Shown: in pieces, positions 1 to 8,725 of the stretch | Layout of the letters: the number at the start of each line of letters is the position of its first letter | Position numbering within the stretch: position 1 is the stretch's first letter | Origin: Flavobacteriales bacterium | Lineage (GTDB): Bacteria > Bacteroidota > Bacteroidia > Flavobacteriales > Flavobacteriaceae | Reading direction: 5' to 3' | Assembly: GCA_020635875.1 (NCBI GenBank) | Contig: JACJYY010000002.1 | Location: 62,001-126,000 of the forward strand | DNA length: 64,000 nt | Program-made: the position numbers and the translations under genes | Notes under the pieces: model-generated | The model's database searches: none | Told to the model about the DNA's origin: nothing | Seen by the model: the letters and a program-made list of their open reading frames with translations, nothing else

Positions 1-35
1 TTTTTTTTCAGAAAAAAATTTATTCTTTTTTTATC

Positions 36-83
36 CTAATTAAAACTTGTCTTATGAACGTCTACAACAACGCATTCCGTCAT
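36..83 (-). CDS. possible 15-codon leader ORF
   Basis: A short reading frame (ATG at 83, TAG at 36-38) encodes MTECVVVDVHKTSFN. It begins 8 bases after a perfect TAnnTTTG promoter element on the same strand, so it would be the first ORF of a transcript whose main gene lies left of the window. No Shine-Dalgarno is visible. It could be a regulatory leader peptide, or simply a chance ORF in the 5' leader of a ribosomal or other gene. Nothing in the sequence proves translation. Confidence 0.3.
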   Translation of the reverse strand: MTECVVVDVHKTSFN

Positions 84-91
84 TGCGGGGG

Positions 92-124
92 CAAATATAA
101 AACCCTTTTTACCCACTAAACAAA
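92..124 (-). promoter_or_regulatory. promoter for a gene left of the window
   Basis: Read on the minus strand, bases 99-92 are TATATTTG, a perfect match to the Bacteroidota -7 consensus TAnnTTTG. A TTTG at 124-121 lies 21 bases upstream, the usual -33 spacing. Transcription would start near 86 and run out of the window at base 1. The rest of 1-221 is AT-rich, with no other gene seen. Confidence 0.55.
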
Positions 125-221
125 CTTTTTGCAATGTTTTTTAACCTAAAATTTACATAAAACACTAACCACCTGATAAACAACAGTATCTATATTAACT
201 TTGTGTTTTATTTAACAATTA

Positions 222-2666
222 TTATTGATAATCTACATCAATAACAACCTTCACACTTTTGAATTGACTTATTGTTTCAAAACTTTTATGTGTTTGATTT
301 AACACCTCTTTTGATCTGGCAACAGATTTATTCCCTGGTAGTTTTATCTGGATAACTCGAATGTACTGGTTACGTATTCGATTGATCGAGGGTTCTTCTG
401 GCCCAAAAATGGGCACATCAATAGTTTGAGACAAAACTTTATAAAACCACAAAGAAGCTTCTTTTACTTTTTCAAAATCTTTATGTTTAAATATCACCCT
501 AATCATTCTCACAAATGGCGGATAGAAGTATTCCTTTCGTTCAGTAATTTGACTCTTATAAAAACCCAAATAATCTCTGTTTTTTGCAAAATGTATTACT
601 TCGTGTTTTGGATCATAGGTCTGAAACACTACTTCTGCATTATTTTTCGCTCGTCCTGCTCGACCCGAAACCTGTACCAACGACTGAAAAGCTCTTTCGT
701 ATGAACGAAAATCAGGATAATATAACATTTGATCCGCATGGAGTACTCCAACCAATGTAATATTGTCAACATCAAGACCCTTTGCTAACATCTGTGTACC
801 AATAAGAATATCTACTTCGTTATCATATATTAAATCTAATAGATTATCAAATGCGTATTTTCCCCGTGTGGTATCTGCATCCATTCTTGCAATTCGCGCT
901 TCTGGAAATAATTGTTTAGCTTCAATTTCTATTTGCTCTGTCCCAAAACCTTTGGTGTTCAACTCAAAACTAGAACATGATACACAGCGATTAGGCTTAG
1001 CCGAAGTAAATCCGCAGATATGGCATTTCAACTCATTTCTATTCTTATGATAAGTCAAACTAACATTACACCGGATACATTGTGGTACATGACCACAAGA
1101 ACCACATTCTAAAATAGGTGCAAATCCCCGTCTGTTCTGAAAAAGTATCACTTGCTCTTTCTTCTCTAAACGTTCAGTTATCATCCCTACTAACTCATCA
1201 CTGAAATGACCTGACACCTGCTTTCTTTTTATCTTCTCTTTTAGGTCAATTATTTTAACGTTAGGGTCTGACACTGGTACAAATTTATGACCCACATAAA
1301 CTAACCCGTATTTCCCTATCTGGGCATTATGATACGTTTCCATGGAGGGAGTAGCAGAACCTAGCACCACTTTTGCTTCTTTTAATTTAGCCAAAACAAT
1401 AGCCGTATCTCTGGCATGAAACCTCGGGGCAGGATCTGATTGTTTGTAATTAACTTCATGTTCCTCATCCACTATAATTAACCCTAGCTTATCAATTGGC
1501 AAGAAAACAGAAGACCTAGTACCAATTATGACTTTTGCCTTACCTGACTGAACGTTGTTCCAAATTTCAACTCTTTCGTTAGTACTGTATTTAGAATTGT
1601 AAACAACAATATCTTCCTCAAAATAATACTTATATCTATGATATAGTTGAGTTGCCAACACTGATTCTGGCACTAAAATTAATACCTGCTCGTTTTGATT
1701 TATCGTATCTTGAATCAATTGGGCATAAATATGTGTTTTTCCACATGCGTTTATACCATGTAATACACATACTTCCTTTTGCTGAAATTCATTTTTGATA
1801 GCAACATATGCTTTATGTTGAAAATCGGACAAACTAATTACTTTTTGTTCTTCTCCAGAATAAAAATGAACTCTATCTTCCTGTTGATAATAAAGTTCAA
1901 AAACGCTTTTATCAACTAACGCTTTTAATGTAGTTGTATTAGCCTCACTCTCACCAAGTAAATCTTTTACCGCAACTTCCTTATCTCCCTCTGCCAACTG
2001 CTGAAAATAAGCCAACACCAATTCCTTTTGCTTTGGGGCGTTCTTAACCTTTTCTAGTAGATTGGCCATCACTTCATTACCCACGAACTCTTTGGTCAAA
2101 CGAACAAACTTTTTAAGCTTCGGTTTATACACCTCCTCAACCTTTTCTTCGATTTCTACCCACCCATTTGCTATCATTTTTTGGATAATTGGCAGAACGT
2201 TTTTTCTATCTATAATTTTTGAAACTTCCGAAATCTTAATATCACTCTGCTGCTGAAGAGCTTCATACAATATATACTCTTCATCCGAAAGAGTAGTAAC
2301 GTCTTCCAAAATTTGATTTTTCCACCTGATTACTGTTTCACTTGCCAAAAACATTGAGGAAGGAAGCGCTGCACGATATACTTCTCCAATTGAACATAAA
2401 TAGTAAGAAGCAATCCATGACCAGTGTTTGATTTGAACTTCTGTTACTACAGGCAACTCATCGACTATTTGATGAATTTCCTTCGGCTCAAATAACAGAT
2501 TAGTTCGTTGATGTTTCTCTACTACAATTCCTGTATATATTTTGCTTTTACCAAAAGGAACGGCAACCCTACAACCTATTGAAATGTAATCAAACTCACT
2601 AGCTGATAACTCATAAGTAAAGGTTTGATGTAAAGACAGAGGCAATATAACTTCAATATAATACAT
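222..2666 (-). CDS. priA: Primosomal protein N' (replication restart helicase PriA)
   Basis: PriA is the 3'-to-5' DNA helicase that recognises stalled forks and reloads the replisome. At 814 residues it has family length. Visible features are an N-terminal DNA-binding domain, a Walker A-like loop GINACGKTH (about residue 304), the helicase box VDEEHEVNYKQ, paired CxxC zinc motifs (CGSCGHVPQC, CHICG, CVSC) near 525-570, and the motif V region GTQMLAKGLDVDN. The start is ATG. It is the last gene of a leftward nadC-yihY-priA set, 17 bases after yihY. The Walker loop departs from the common T-S-S-G-K-T form, but the fold motifs are otherwise intact. Confidence 0.95.
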   Translation of the reverse strand: MYYIEVILPLSLHQTFTYELSASEFDYISIGCRVAVPFGKSKIYTGIVVEKHQRTNLLFEPKEIHQIVDELPVVTEVQIKHWSWIASYYLCSIGEVYRAALPSSMFLASETVIRWKNQILEDVTTLSDEEYILYEALQQQSDIKISEVSKIIDRKNVLPIIQKMIANGWVEIEEKVEEVYKPKLKKFVRLTKEFVGNEVMANLLEKVKNAPKQKELVLAYFQQLAEGDKEVAVKDLLGESEANTTTLKALVDKSVFELYYQQEDRVHFYSGEEQKVISLSDFQHKAYVAIKNEFQQKEVCVLHGINACGKTHIYAQLIQDTINQNEQVLILVPESVLATQLYHRYKYYFEEDIVVYNSKYSTNERVEIWNNVQSGKAKVIIGTRSSVFLPIDKLGLIIVDEEHEVNYKQSDPAPRFHARDTAIVLAKLKEAKVVLGSATPSMETYHNAQIGKYGLVYVGHKFVPVSDPNVKIIDLKEKIKRKQVSGHFSDELVGMITERLEKKEQVILFQNRRGFAPILECGSCGHVPQCIRCNVSLTYHKNRNELKCHICGFTSAKPNRCVSCSSFELNTKGFGTEQIEIEAKQLFPEARIARMDADTTRGKYAFDNLLDLIYDNEVDILIGTQMLAKGLDVDNITLVGVLHADQMLYYPDFRSYERAFQSLVQVSGRAGRAKNNAEVVFQTYDPKHEVIHFAKNRDYLGFYKSQITERKEYFYPPFVRMIRVIFKHKDFEKVKEASLWFYKVLSQTIDVPIFGPEEPSINRIRNQYIRVIQIKLPGNKSVARSKEVLNQTHKSFETISQFKSVKVVIDVDYQ

Positions 2667-2683
2667 ACAATAGATGAATTATA

Positions 2684-3604
2684 TTATAAATCTCTTTTTT
2701 TTAACCTCTGAAGCACGACATTCAGTTCAAAACCTAAAAGTAAAATGGCACAGTTAATCCATATATAAAACATCATTACCAACAACGTTCCAATGGAGCC
2801 ATATAATTCATTGTAATTTGAAAACTTCTCCACATAAATCCCAAAAACATAAGAAGAAACCACAACCAAAACAGAAGTCATTATAGAACCGTGATTGATG
2901 AAAGAAATCCCTTTGGTATCCAATGTTCCGAATTTATACAAAAATGATGTTGACAATAGGATTAATAAAAATCCTATAAAAAATTTAAAAAAAGTCAACA
3001 GAGGAACATGCCCTACCAGGTGCCAATGATGCTCCAAAGCATACACCAAAACCTCAAAGAAAATCAACAATCCTACGGTAACAAACAACAACACCACCAT
3101 CAATAACGACATTCCTATTGCTAGTATATAATCTTTTATAAAACCTCTGGTTTCTGTGACGTGATACGATGCCTGAAAACCACTAAAGATGGCATTCAAA
3201 CCATTACTCATCAAAAATATTGAGAGTATAAAACCCGACGACAATAGGCTATCGTAACTATTGTTTAGAATATCGTTAATAATAGAATCAATGGCATCAA
3301 ACGTACTTGGTGGAACATTTTCAGATATAAAAACCATAAAATCTTCCTGAAACCCCTCTATCGGAATGTATGGAATTAAATTCAAAATAAACAACGCAAA
3401 AGGAAACATTGCCATAAAAAAACTGAAAGCAATTGCTCCTGCTCTATTGGAAAGCGTCCCCTTTACAATCCCTACAAGATACAACTCAATTAAATCGTAT
3501 AAACTAAAACCATTGTATGCCGACATTTTAATTGTTTTTGTAATCAAAAACAATTGCTTTACAACAGGAATTTGAATTAACTTATGTTCAATTTCTTTAG
3601 ACAT
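2684..3604 (-). CDS. YihY/UPF0761 (BrkB-type) inner-membrane protein
   Basis: A 306-residue polytopic protein. A short cytoplasmic N-terminus is followed by the family's characteristic RAGAIAFSFFMAMFPFALF segment near residue 55, and then about five further hydrophobic segments. The C-terminus is basic (VLQRLKKRDL). YihY/BrkB proteins are widespread inner-membrane proteins once misnamed ribonuclease BN; their function is unsettled. It sits 6 bases after nadC and 17 before priA and probably shares their transcript. Confidence 0.88.
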   Translation of the reverse strand: MSKEIEHKLIQIPVVKQLFLITKTIKMSAYNGFSLYDLIELYLVGIVKGTLSNRAGAIAFSFFMAMFPFALFILNLIPYIPIEGFQEDFMVFISENVPPSTFDAIDSIINDILNNSYDSLLSSGFILSIFLMSNGLNAIFSGFQASYHVTETRGFIKDYILAIGMSLLMVVLLFVTVGLLIFFEVLVYALEHHWHLVGHVPLLTFFKFFIGFLLILLSTSFLYKFGTLDTKGISFINHGSIMTSVLVVVSSYVFGIYVEKFSNYNELYGSIGTLLVMMFYIWINCAILLLGFELNVVLQRLKKRDL

Positions 3605-3610
3605 CTAAAT

Positions 3611-4468
3611 TTATACTGCTTTTAGACTTAAGTCCATGTTATATATCGAATGTGTCAACGCTCCCGAAGAAATAAAATCCACTCCACATTCTGCATATTT
3701 TCTCATCGTTTCTTCGTTTATTCCCCCTGATGATTCCGTTTGAGTTTTGTCTCCAATCATTTCTACCGCTTTTCGAGTATCCTCGTAAGAAAAATTATCT
3801 AATAGAATCCTATGTATTCCTTCTACCTGAAGTATTTCTTGGACCTCTCCTAAATCTCTAGCTTCAATTATTATCTTGAGATCCAAATTATTTTCCTTTA
3901 GGTATTGTTTGGTTTTTTGAATAGCCTTTGTAATTCCTCCTGCAAAATCAATATGATTATCCTTTAACATAATCATATCATATAGTGCAAATCGGTGATT
4001 TTCTCCTCCTCCAATTTTTACCGCCCATTTTTCTAGTGCTCTTATGCCAGGCGTTGTTTTTCGAGTATCCAAAATAGTAGTATTGGTACCGTCCAAAAGA
4101 GCAACGTACGTCTTTGTTTTTGTTGCGATAGCACTCATTCTTTGCATGGCATTAAGTACCAAACGCTCCGCTTTCAGAATAAGTTGAGAGCTTCCTTTTA
4201 CTTCAAAAACAATATCTCCATTCTTAACCTCTTCTCCATCATTTATGTACACTTCTACCTCTGACGTTGGGTCTAACTGACAAAAAACTCTTTGAGCAAA
4301 TTCGACTCCCGCAATTATACCATTGTCTTTCACTAATAACTGAGCCTTGCCCATTGCTTCTTTAGGAATACAAGACAACGAGCTATAATCTCCAAGACCT
4401 ACATCTTCACGAATGGCATTGGCAATAATTAACTCAATTTCTTTATCAAACTGCTGTTTGCTTATCAT
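3611..4468 (-). CDS. nadC: Nicotinate-nucleotide pyrophosphorylase, carboxylating
   Basis: Quinolinate phosphoribosyltransferase converts quinolinate and PRPP to nicotinate mononucleotide, CO2 and pyrophosphate in de novo NAD synthesis. The 285-residue length is normal. Diagnostic motifs are LDTRKTTPGIR (about 137-147), GGGENHRFALYD and MLKDNHI (substrate and phosphate binding), and a C-terminal SSGGINEET strand. ATG start. It leads the operon with yihY and priA; nadA and nadB are not in the window. A TAATTTTG element on the minus strand at 4495-4488 fits a -7 box 20 bases ahead of the start. Confidence 0.95.
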   Translation of the reverse strand: MISKQQFDKEIELIIANAIREDVGLGDYSSLSCIPKEAMGKAQLLVKDNGIIAGVEFAQRVFCQLDPTSEVEVYINDGEEVKNGDIVFEVKGSSQLILKAERLVLNAMQRMSAIATKTKTYVALLDGTNTTILDTRKTTPGIRALEKWAVKIGGGENHRFALYDMIMLKDNHIDFAGGITKAIQKTKQYLKENNLDLKIIIEARDLGEVQEILQVEGIHRILLDNFSYEDTRKAVEMIGDKTQTESSGGINEETMRKYAECGVDFISSGALTHSIYNMDLSLKAV

Positions 4469-4487
4469 GTGAATTTATTTACAAGAG

Positions 4488-4495
4488 CAAAATTA
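4488..4495 (-). promoter_or_regulatory. -7 promoter element for nadC operon
   Basis: The minus-strand octamer TAATTTTG matches TAnnTTTG and ends 19 bases before the nadC ATG. No clear -33 TTG lies at the expected spacing, so the call rests on the -7 element and its position in the 92-base divergent gap between nadC and rlmH. Confidence 0.45.
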
Positions 4496-4560
4496 CAAAT
4501 TCAATTTGGGTCATTACCTATGTTTCTTTTATTTTTACCCTCAACCAAAGCCAAAAGTGC

Positions 4561-5034
4561 ATGACCATACGATTTCTTGTCATTGGAAAGACGGATTCAA
4601 GTGAAATCACCTCCATTATTGACAACTACCTTAATAGAATAAAACACTATATCCGATTCGAATACGATATAATACCCGACATAAAAAATGTCAAAAACCT
4701 TTCGGAGGCTCAACAAAAAGAAAAGGAAGGCGAATTAATTTTGAGTAAAATAGCCAATGGAGATCATTTCATTCTTCTTGATGAAAGAGGTAAAAAATAC
4801 AGTAGTATTGGATATTCAGAATTGCTCCAAAAAAAAATGAATAGCGGTATTAAAAACTTAATTTTTGTGGTAGGTGGCCCTTATGGATTTTCCGAATCAG
4901 TTTACCAACGAGCAGATGGAAAAGTTTCTTTATCTGACATGACTTTTTCACATCAAATGATTAGAATGTTTTTTGTAGAACAGACATACAGAGCATTAAC
5001 TATTCTAAGAAACGAGCCTTATCATCACCAATAA
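4561..5034 (+). CDS. rlmH: 23S rRNA (pseudouridine-1915-N3)-methyltransferase
   Basis: RlmH methylates pseudouridine 1915 in helix 69 of 23S rRNA, acting on assembled 70S ribosomes with S-adenosylmethionine. The 157-residue length is exact for the family. The SPOUT-fold signature is clear: FVVGGPYGFSE (about 101-111, SAM-binding knot) followed by LSDMTFSHQMIRMFFVEQ and the conserved C-terminal YRALTILRNEPYHH. ATG start; divergent from nadC. It stands alone, followed by a 133-base gap. Confidence 0.96.
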   Translation: MTIRFLVIGKTDSSEITSIIDNYLNRIKHYIRFEYDIIPDIKNVKNLSEAQQKEKEGELILSKIANGDHFILLDERGKKYSSIGYSELLQKKMNSGIKNLIFVVGGPYGFSESVYQRADGKVSLSDMTFSHQMIRMFFVEQTYRALTILRNEPYHHQ

Positions 5035-5167
5035 ATACTCTTTTTACCACATTCTTAAAAAAATGTTATTTTTAATTTTAGAATTTAAAGAAATAGTACT
5101 ACTTTGGTTCTCGTGTTTACTTGTATAAACCGCACATTTTATTCAAAACAAATAAAATTCTTTTTTT

Positions 5168-6091
5168 ATGAATGAAGCTCCAAAAATTAATGACAAAGCA
5201 AACGGAGAAAAAAAGGAAAAAGGCTCAAAAAAATGGCTGATTTTATTACTATTACTATTATTAATAGGTAGCGTTGGATATAACTACTATACTCAACAAA
5301 GAAGTACAGCCACTGTGAATGTACTTACTGATGAAAAAAATGAGTTACTAAAAGAACTTGAAGCTCTAAAAAAGCAATATGACCAAGAAATCTTAAACAA
5401 TAAGAGTGTCGCTGCCGAACTAGAAGCTGAGCGCGATAAAGTCTTAAAATTAATGGACAAACTCAAAAATTCAGATGTTCAAATGAACAGCCTTAGAACT
5501 TTTCGAAAAGAAGCTCAGGATTTAAAATTGAACATGTCGCACCTAATTACGGAAAACCGCATGTTGAAAGCCTTGAATGGGCAACTACGGAACAAAGTTG
5601 ATAGCACATTCGTAGTTTTGAATCAAGCTGAAATTAAAGCTAATACACTCTCGAAAAAGGTAAAAACTATGGCAACCTCTATTGAAAGAGGAAGTGTTGT
5701 TCAGCCTTTAAATCTAACCATTCAAGCTGTTGGTCAACGTGTTCAATCCAAAACAAAAAGAGAATCTTACACCAACAGAGCAAAGAAAGCTCGTGAAATT
5801 AAAGTGTGCTTTAACTTACCTGAAAATCCTTTAGCAGAAAAAGGAGAAATTAAATTCTATATCCAAATTACTGACCCTCAAAACAACATTATGGGACAAA
5901 AGAAAACTATTTTCTTTAATGACAAATCGTTGACTTATAGTTTTGACAAAGTGATTCATTACGACAACAAAGCACAAGAAGTATGTGGATATATTAATAC
6001 TGCTTTCGTAGATTTACCAAAAGGCAGTTATATTGTTCAATTATTTAGAGATGATGAATTCTTGTTAACAGAAAAATTAGCCTTATTCTAG
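5168..6091 (+). CDS. Membrane-anchored coiled-coil protein, conserved in flavobacteria
   Basis: I do not recognise an enzymatic function. The 307-residue protein has a lysine-rich cytoplasmic head, one transmembrane helix (LILLLLLLLIGSVGYNYY, about 28-46), a long Glu/Lys/Leu-rich coiled coil (about 55-165), and a C-terminal beta-rich domain containing CFNLPENP and KFYIQITDP. This suggests a single-pass anchor with a periplasmic rod and a globular tip. I have an impression that relatives in this position are sometimes labelled chromosome-partitioning proteins, but no Walker motif is present here, so that label would not be supported. Alone between rlmH and a convergent terminator. Confidence 0.75.
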   Translation: MNEAPKINDKANGEKKEKGSKKWLILLLLLLLIGSVGYNYYTQQRSTATVNVLTDEKNELLKELEALKKQYDQEILNNKSVAAELEAERDKVLKLMDKLKNSDVQMNSLRTFRKEAQDLKLNMSHLITENRMLKALNGQLRNKVDSTFVVLNQAEIKANTLSKKVKTMATSIERGSVVQPLNLTIQAVGQRVQSKTKRESYTNRAKKAREIKVCFNLPENPLAEKGEIKFYIQITDPQNNIMGQKKTIFFNDKSLTYSFDKVIHYDNKAQEVCGYINTAFVDLPKGSYIVQLFRDDEFLLTEKLALF

Positions 6092-6117
6092 AAAACGGCA
6101 ACTACAAAATATATTAC

Positions 6118-6155
6118 AAAAGAGGCTGACTAAAAACTTTTTAGACAGCCTCTTT
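6118..6155. terminator. bidirectional terminator
   Basis: The inverted repeat AAAGAGGCTG / CAGCCTCTTT (stem about 10 bp, loop 17) lies between two converging genes. A-rich and T-rich flanks allow termination on both strands. Confidence 0.75.
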
Positions 6156-6182
6156 ACTTTTAAAAACTCACTAAAATGTTTA

Positions 6183-7037
6183 TTAGAACACTCTAACCAT
6201 ATTAAACCCAAAAGACACTTCTCCTTTAGTCCAATCACCAGCAGCATTTGCCAAATAGCCCACTTCGTCCATGAAACGAGCATTAGTAAAATGCAACTGA
6301 AAGACATGTCCTCCCGTCTCAATGTCAACTCCAATTGAAGCAGGATTATTGTAAATCGCCTCGCTAGATACAGAACGATTAAAGTGACGGCCATACTCAG
6401 CAGTAAGAGCAACTCTCGAACTTAATTTATACCTACCTCCAACACCTAGCACAAATTGGCTGTTTTGTTGATCATCAAATTCTACAAAATTTTGATGAAA
6501 ATGGGTAGGCATTAATTCTAACGTAATTGCTTTAGACAATTTACTTGATATTAATAGCTGATTAACATATGAAACTTTATGACTCGAAGTTTTTAACAAG
6601 GACGGATCGTTATTTCTTAACCCCATATAACCAATCCCATTATAACCTACTACAGTTAATGGAAAACTATCGGTTTGAGAGATTAGTCTGTATTTGATAT
6701 TTCCTTGATAGGTTTTTCTGGTTGAACTACGATCAACACTTACAGACAGCCAATCATTGATTCCATAAATAAATCTTAAGTTAACAGAGGCTCCATCCAA
6801 ACCAAACCAATCGTATATACCATTGGTAACGTCATTGAATCGGTGTGAAGCTACAAAATACAAATCCCCCTTTGCAGCAATTTTAGTAGATTCAAAATTG
6901 ATAATCTTCATTGACTTAAAGGCTGAAGATACTTTTGAAGGAGTTTCTTCAATTTCGATGTCGGCCAATAAATCTTCGTCTTGAGCAACGGATAACATCG
7001 GCACCAATGCCAATACCATTAAAAAGAACTTTTTCAT
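6183..7037 (-). CDS. DUF5777-family outer-membrane beta-barrel protein
   Basis: A 284-residue protein with a signal peptide (MKKFFLMVLALVPMLSVAQ), an acidic linker, and then amphipathic beta strands ending in the aromatic outer-membrane signature GFNMVRVF. It matches my memory of DUF5777, a Bacteroidota barrel family found beside YceI and cytochrome-c-like lipoproteins. Function unknown; a porin or anchor role in the cell envelope is inference. It begins 3 bases after the broken T9SS gene upstream and is probably co-transcribed with it and the OB-fold gene. This reading frame is intact, unlike its neighbour. Confidence 0.8.
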   Translation of the reverse strand: MKKFFLMVLALVPMLSVAQDEDLLADIEIEETPSKVSSAFKSMKIINFESTKIAAKGDLYFVASHRFNDVTNGIYDWFGLDGASVNLRFIYGINDWLSVSVDRSSTRKTYQGNIKYRLISQTDSFPLTVVGYNGIGYMGLRNNDPSLLKTSSHKVSYVNQLLISSKLSKAITLELMPTHFHQNFVEFDDQQNSQFVLGVGGRYKLSSRVALTAEYGRHFNRSVSSEAIYNNPASIGVDIETGGHVFQLHFTNARFMDEVGYLANAAGDWTKGEVSFGFNMVRVF

Positions 7038-7040
7038 AAA

Positions 7041-7826
7041 CTACTTAATTACAATTGTTTTTGTTAAACTACCCTCAACTGTTTCAATTGACATTATATA
7101 GGCTCCTGCCGAAAGGTTAGTTAAATCAATTTCACTTATCGTTTCTGTTACCTCTTGAGATTTTACCAATTGCCCCAAATAATTATATAATGACACCGAA
7201 GCTTGCCCAATATGAGAAGGCAACTCTAGATTTGTTGATCCAATGGCTGGATTAGGATAGACCCCAAATTGTGAAGCAAAATAGTCACTTACTCCTAGAG
7301 CATCAGCTGAAGCCACTTTCTTTGTTCCAGTCACCACTTGATCTCCAGAAGTTGAGAAGTTAGCATTAGTTGCATTGACTACTCCATAAAAAGTTACCTC
7401 TCCTTCGTCTTCTGACGGAGATGTTCACTCCATACTCCATGTACTTTTTCCTGTTGCGTTAAAACTATGCAATGCTCTTTTTCCTGACTCCACAAACGTC
7501 AAATCAGTTCCACCTGAAAAAACACCAACCTTTTTATTAGAATTATTTTCTGCTACTAATTGAAACCCGTGTTTAGTCGCATTAGACGCTCCTGAGGATA
7601 GAGTTATGGTGTATTTTGTATTAAGCTGATACCCGCTCTCTGGAATATCTGTTGTAATCACAGCACTAACCCCAAATGTGGCATTTCCCGCATGACAAAC
7701 GGCACAAGTCTCCAATGCATCTCCTGGCGAACCACTAAGTGCATTAGGATTTCCATTACTGAATGAATACATTAAAAATGCAACTGCGGGTAGTGCCAAG
7801 GCTCCTCTAAAATAATTGATTTTCAT
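7041..7826 (-). pseudogene. Choice-of-anchor V / T9SS-sorted protein with CxxCH motif, interrupted by TGA
   Basis: Two pieces lie in the same frame. The 5' piece (7826-7428) has a signal peptide, a heme-type CAVCH motif near residue 43, and a reelin-like beta domain. The 3' piece ends in a complete T9SS type A sorting domain (VYPNPAIGSTNLE ... GSLTKTIVIK). They are separated only by TGA at 7427-7425. Reading through gives SMExTSPSEDEGEVTFYG, and in this domain family x is normally Trp, so a TGG-to-TGA change is the likely lesion. About 261 codons in all. Sequencing error is possible; if real, the truncated product loses its export-anchoring signal. Confidence 0.85.
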
Positions 7827-7837
7827 CGTTAGTTTGT

Positions 7838-8221
7838 TTATTTAATAATAGTTACTTGATCAAATTTTAATTCTTCGAGTAGGTCATCATAACCTAAAAA
7901 TCTTCCTTTAATAGTCACTTCAGCCCCTTCTTGAACCTTTATTGTTTGATCCAAAAGGATTCCAAACAACTTCTGATCTAATACAATGGAATTTGAAGAA
8001 GTGTCAACGGCTGTGATAATGCCACTTAGCTCAATTGTTTTGTCACCATATTCTATGTTTGCTTGAGCGGCATCTTTCAAGAATTTATCATGCAAATCTT
8101 TAACACTTAACACATAAGCTGCTTTTTCAGTTGCAATATCGCGGTGGTCTTGGTACGTATATTGATACACTCCAAATACAACCACCAATAAGAGAAGAAT
8201 TCCTAGTCTAATTTTTTTCAT
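7838..8221 (-). CDS. OB-fold (tRNA_anti-like) envelope protein
   Basis: A 127-residue protein with an N-terminal membrane anchor or uncleaved signal (IRLGILLLLVVVFGVYQY), followed by a single OB-fold-like domain: a helix around VKDLHDKFLKD, then strands containing IELSGIITAVD, SIVLDQKLFG and VTIKGRFLGYD. It resembles the tRNA_anti-like family, which despite its name is usually a small periplasmic or lipoprotein OB domain; no nucleic-acid role is implied. It is the first gene of the leftward set and lies opposite the cytochrome-c-like pseudogene across a 125-base gap. Confidence 0.75.
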   Translation of the reverse strand: MKKIRLGILLLLVVVFGVYQYTYQDHRDIATEKAAYVLSVKDLHDKFLKDAAQANIEYGDKTIELSGIITAVDTSSNSIVLDQKLFGILLDQTIKVQEGAEVTIKGRFLGYDDLLEELKFDQVTIIK

Positions 8222-8346
8222 TATTGATTGAGTTTGTTTTGATTTCAGCTAATATATTGATATTTGTTTACAACCTTTAACTTTTGATTAACATTTTTGA
8301 GTGTTTTTTTTATATTTTAGATTTTCTAACACAAAACATATTTATC

Positions 8347-8714
8347 ATGAACAAAAAACTATTTCTATTCCCCGCCCTTGCTTTACTTTTAATCTCATGC
8401 GAAAAAGACAGCCCTACGGACATTACTACAACTCCAACAAACAACACAAACACAACAGCTAAGACTACTTACAATGGACATATTAAACCAATCATTGACA
8501 ATAACTACGCGTTGTTTGCCATGGAACCACTGGAGCATCCGCAGGACTAAGTCTTACCAATTATAGCCAAGTCAAAAACGCCATCCAAACTCGTGGATTA
8601 TTAAACCGAATAAATTCATCCACTAACCCAATGCCACAATCTGGGAAAATGCCACAATCCAATATAGATGTTATTACCAAATGGAACACTGATGGATTAT
8701 TAGAAACAGAATAA
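8347..8714 (+). pseudogene. Cytochrome-c-like lipoprotein, frameshifted
   Basis: The frame opens with a lipoprotein signal (FPALALLLISCEKD) and a Thr/Asn linker, then YNGHIKPIIDNN. Near 8514-8518 the frame shifts. In the new frame CHGTTGASAGLSLTNYSQVK ... MPQSGKMPQSNID follows, typical of Bacteroidota c-type cytochrome lipoproteins, ending at TAA 8712-8714. Removing two T's would restore the frame and give YALCH where the heme site CxxCH is expected, so the first heme cysteine is also lost (TGC to TAC). The gene thus has two lesions. YceI follows 11 bases later. Confidence 0.82.
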
Positions 8715-8725
8715 AACAAACAAAC

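Noticed and set aside
196..203. Plus-strand TAnnTTTG match TAACTTTG downstream of priA
   Set aside because: It would drive transcription antisense into priA, has no -33 partner, and such octamers are expected by chance in AT-rich DNA.
6083..6412. 109-codon minus-strand reading frame after the coiled-coil gene
   Set aside because: It overlaps the DUF5777 coding region in another frame and the convergent terminator, with no protein-like pattern.
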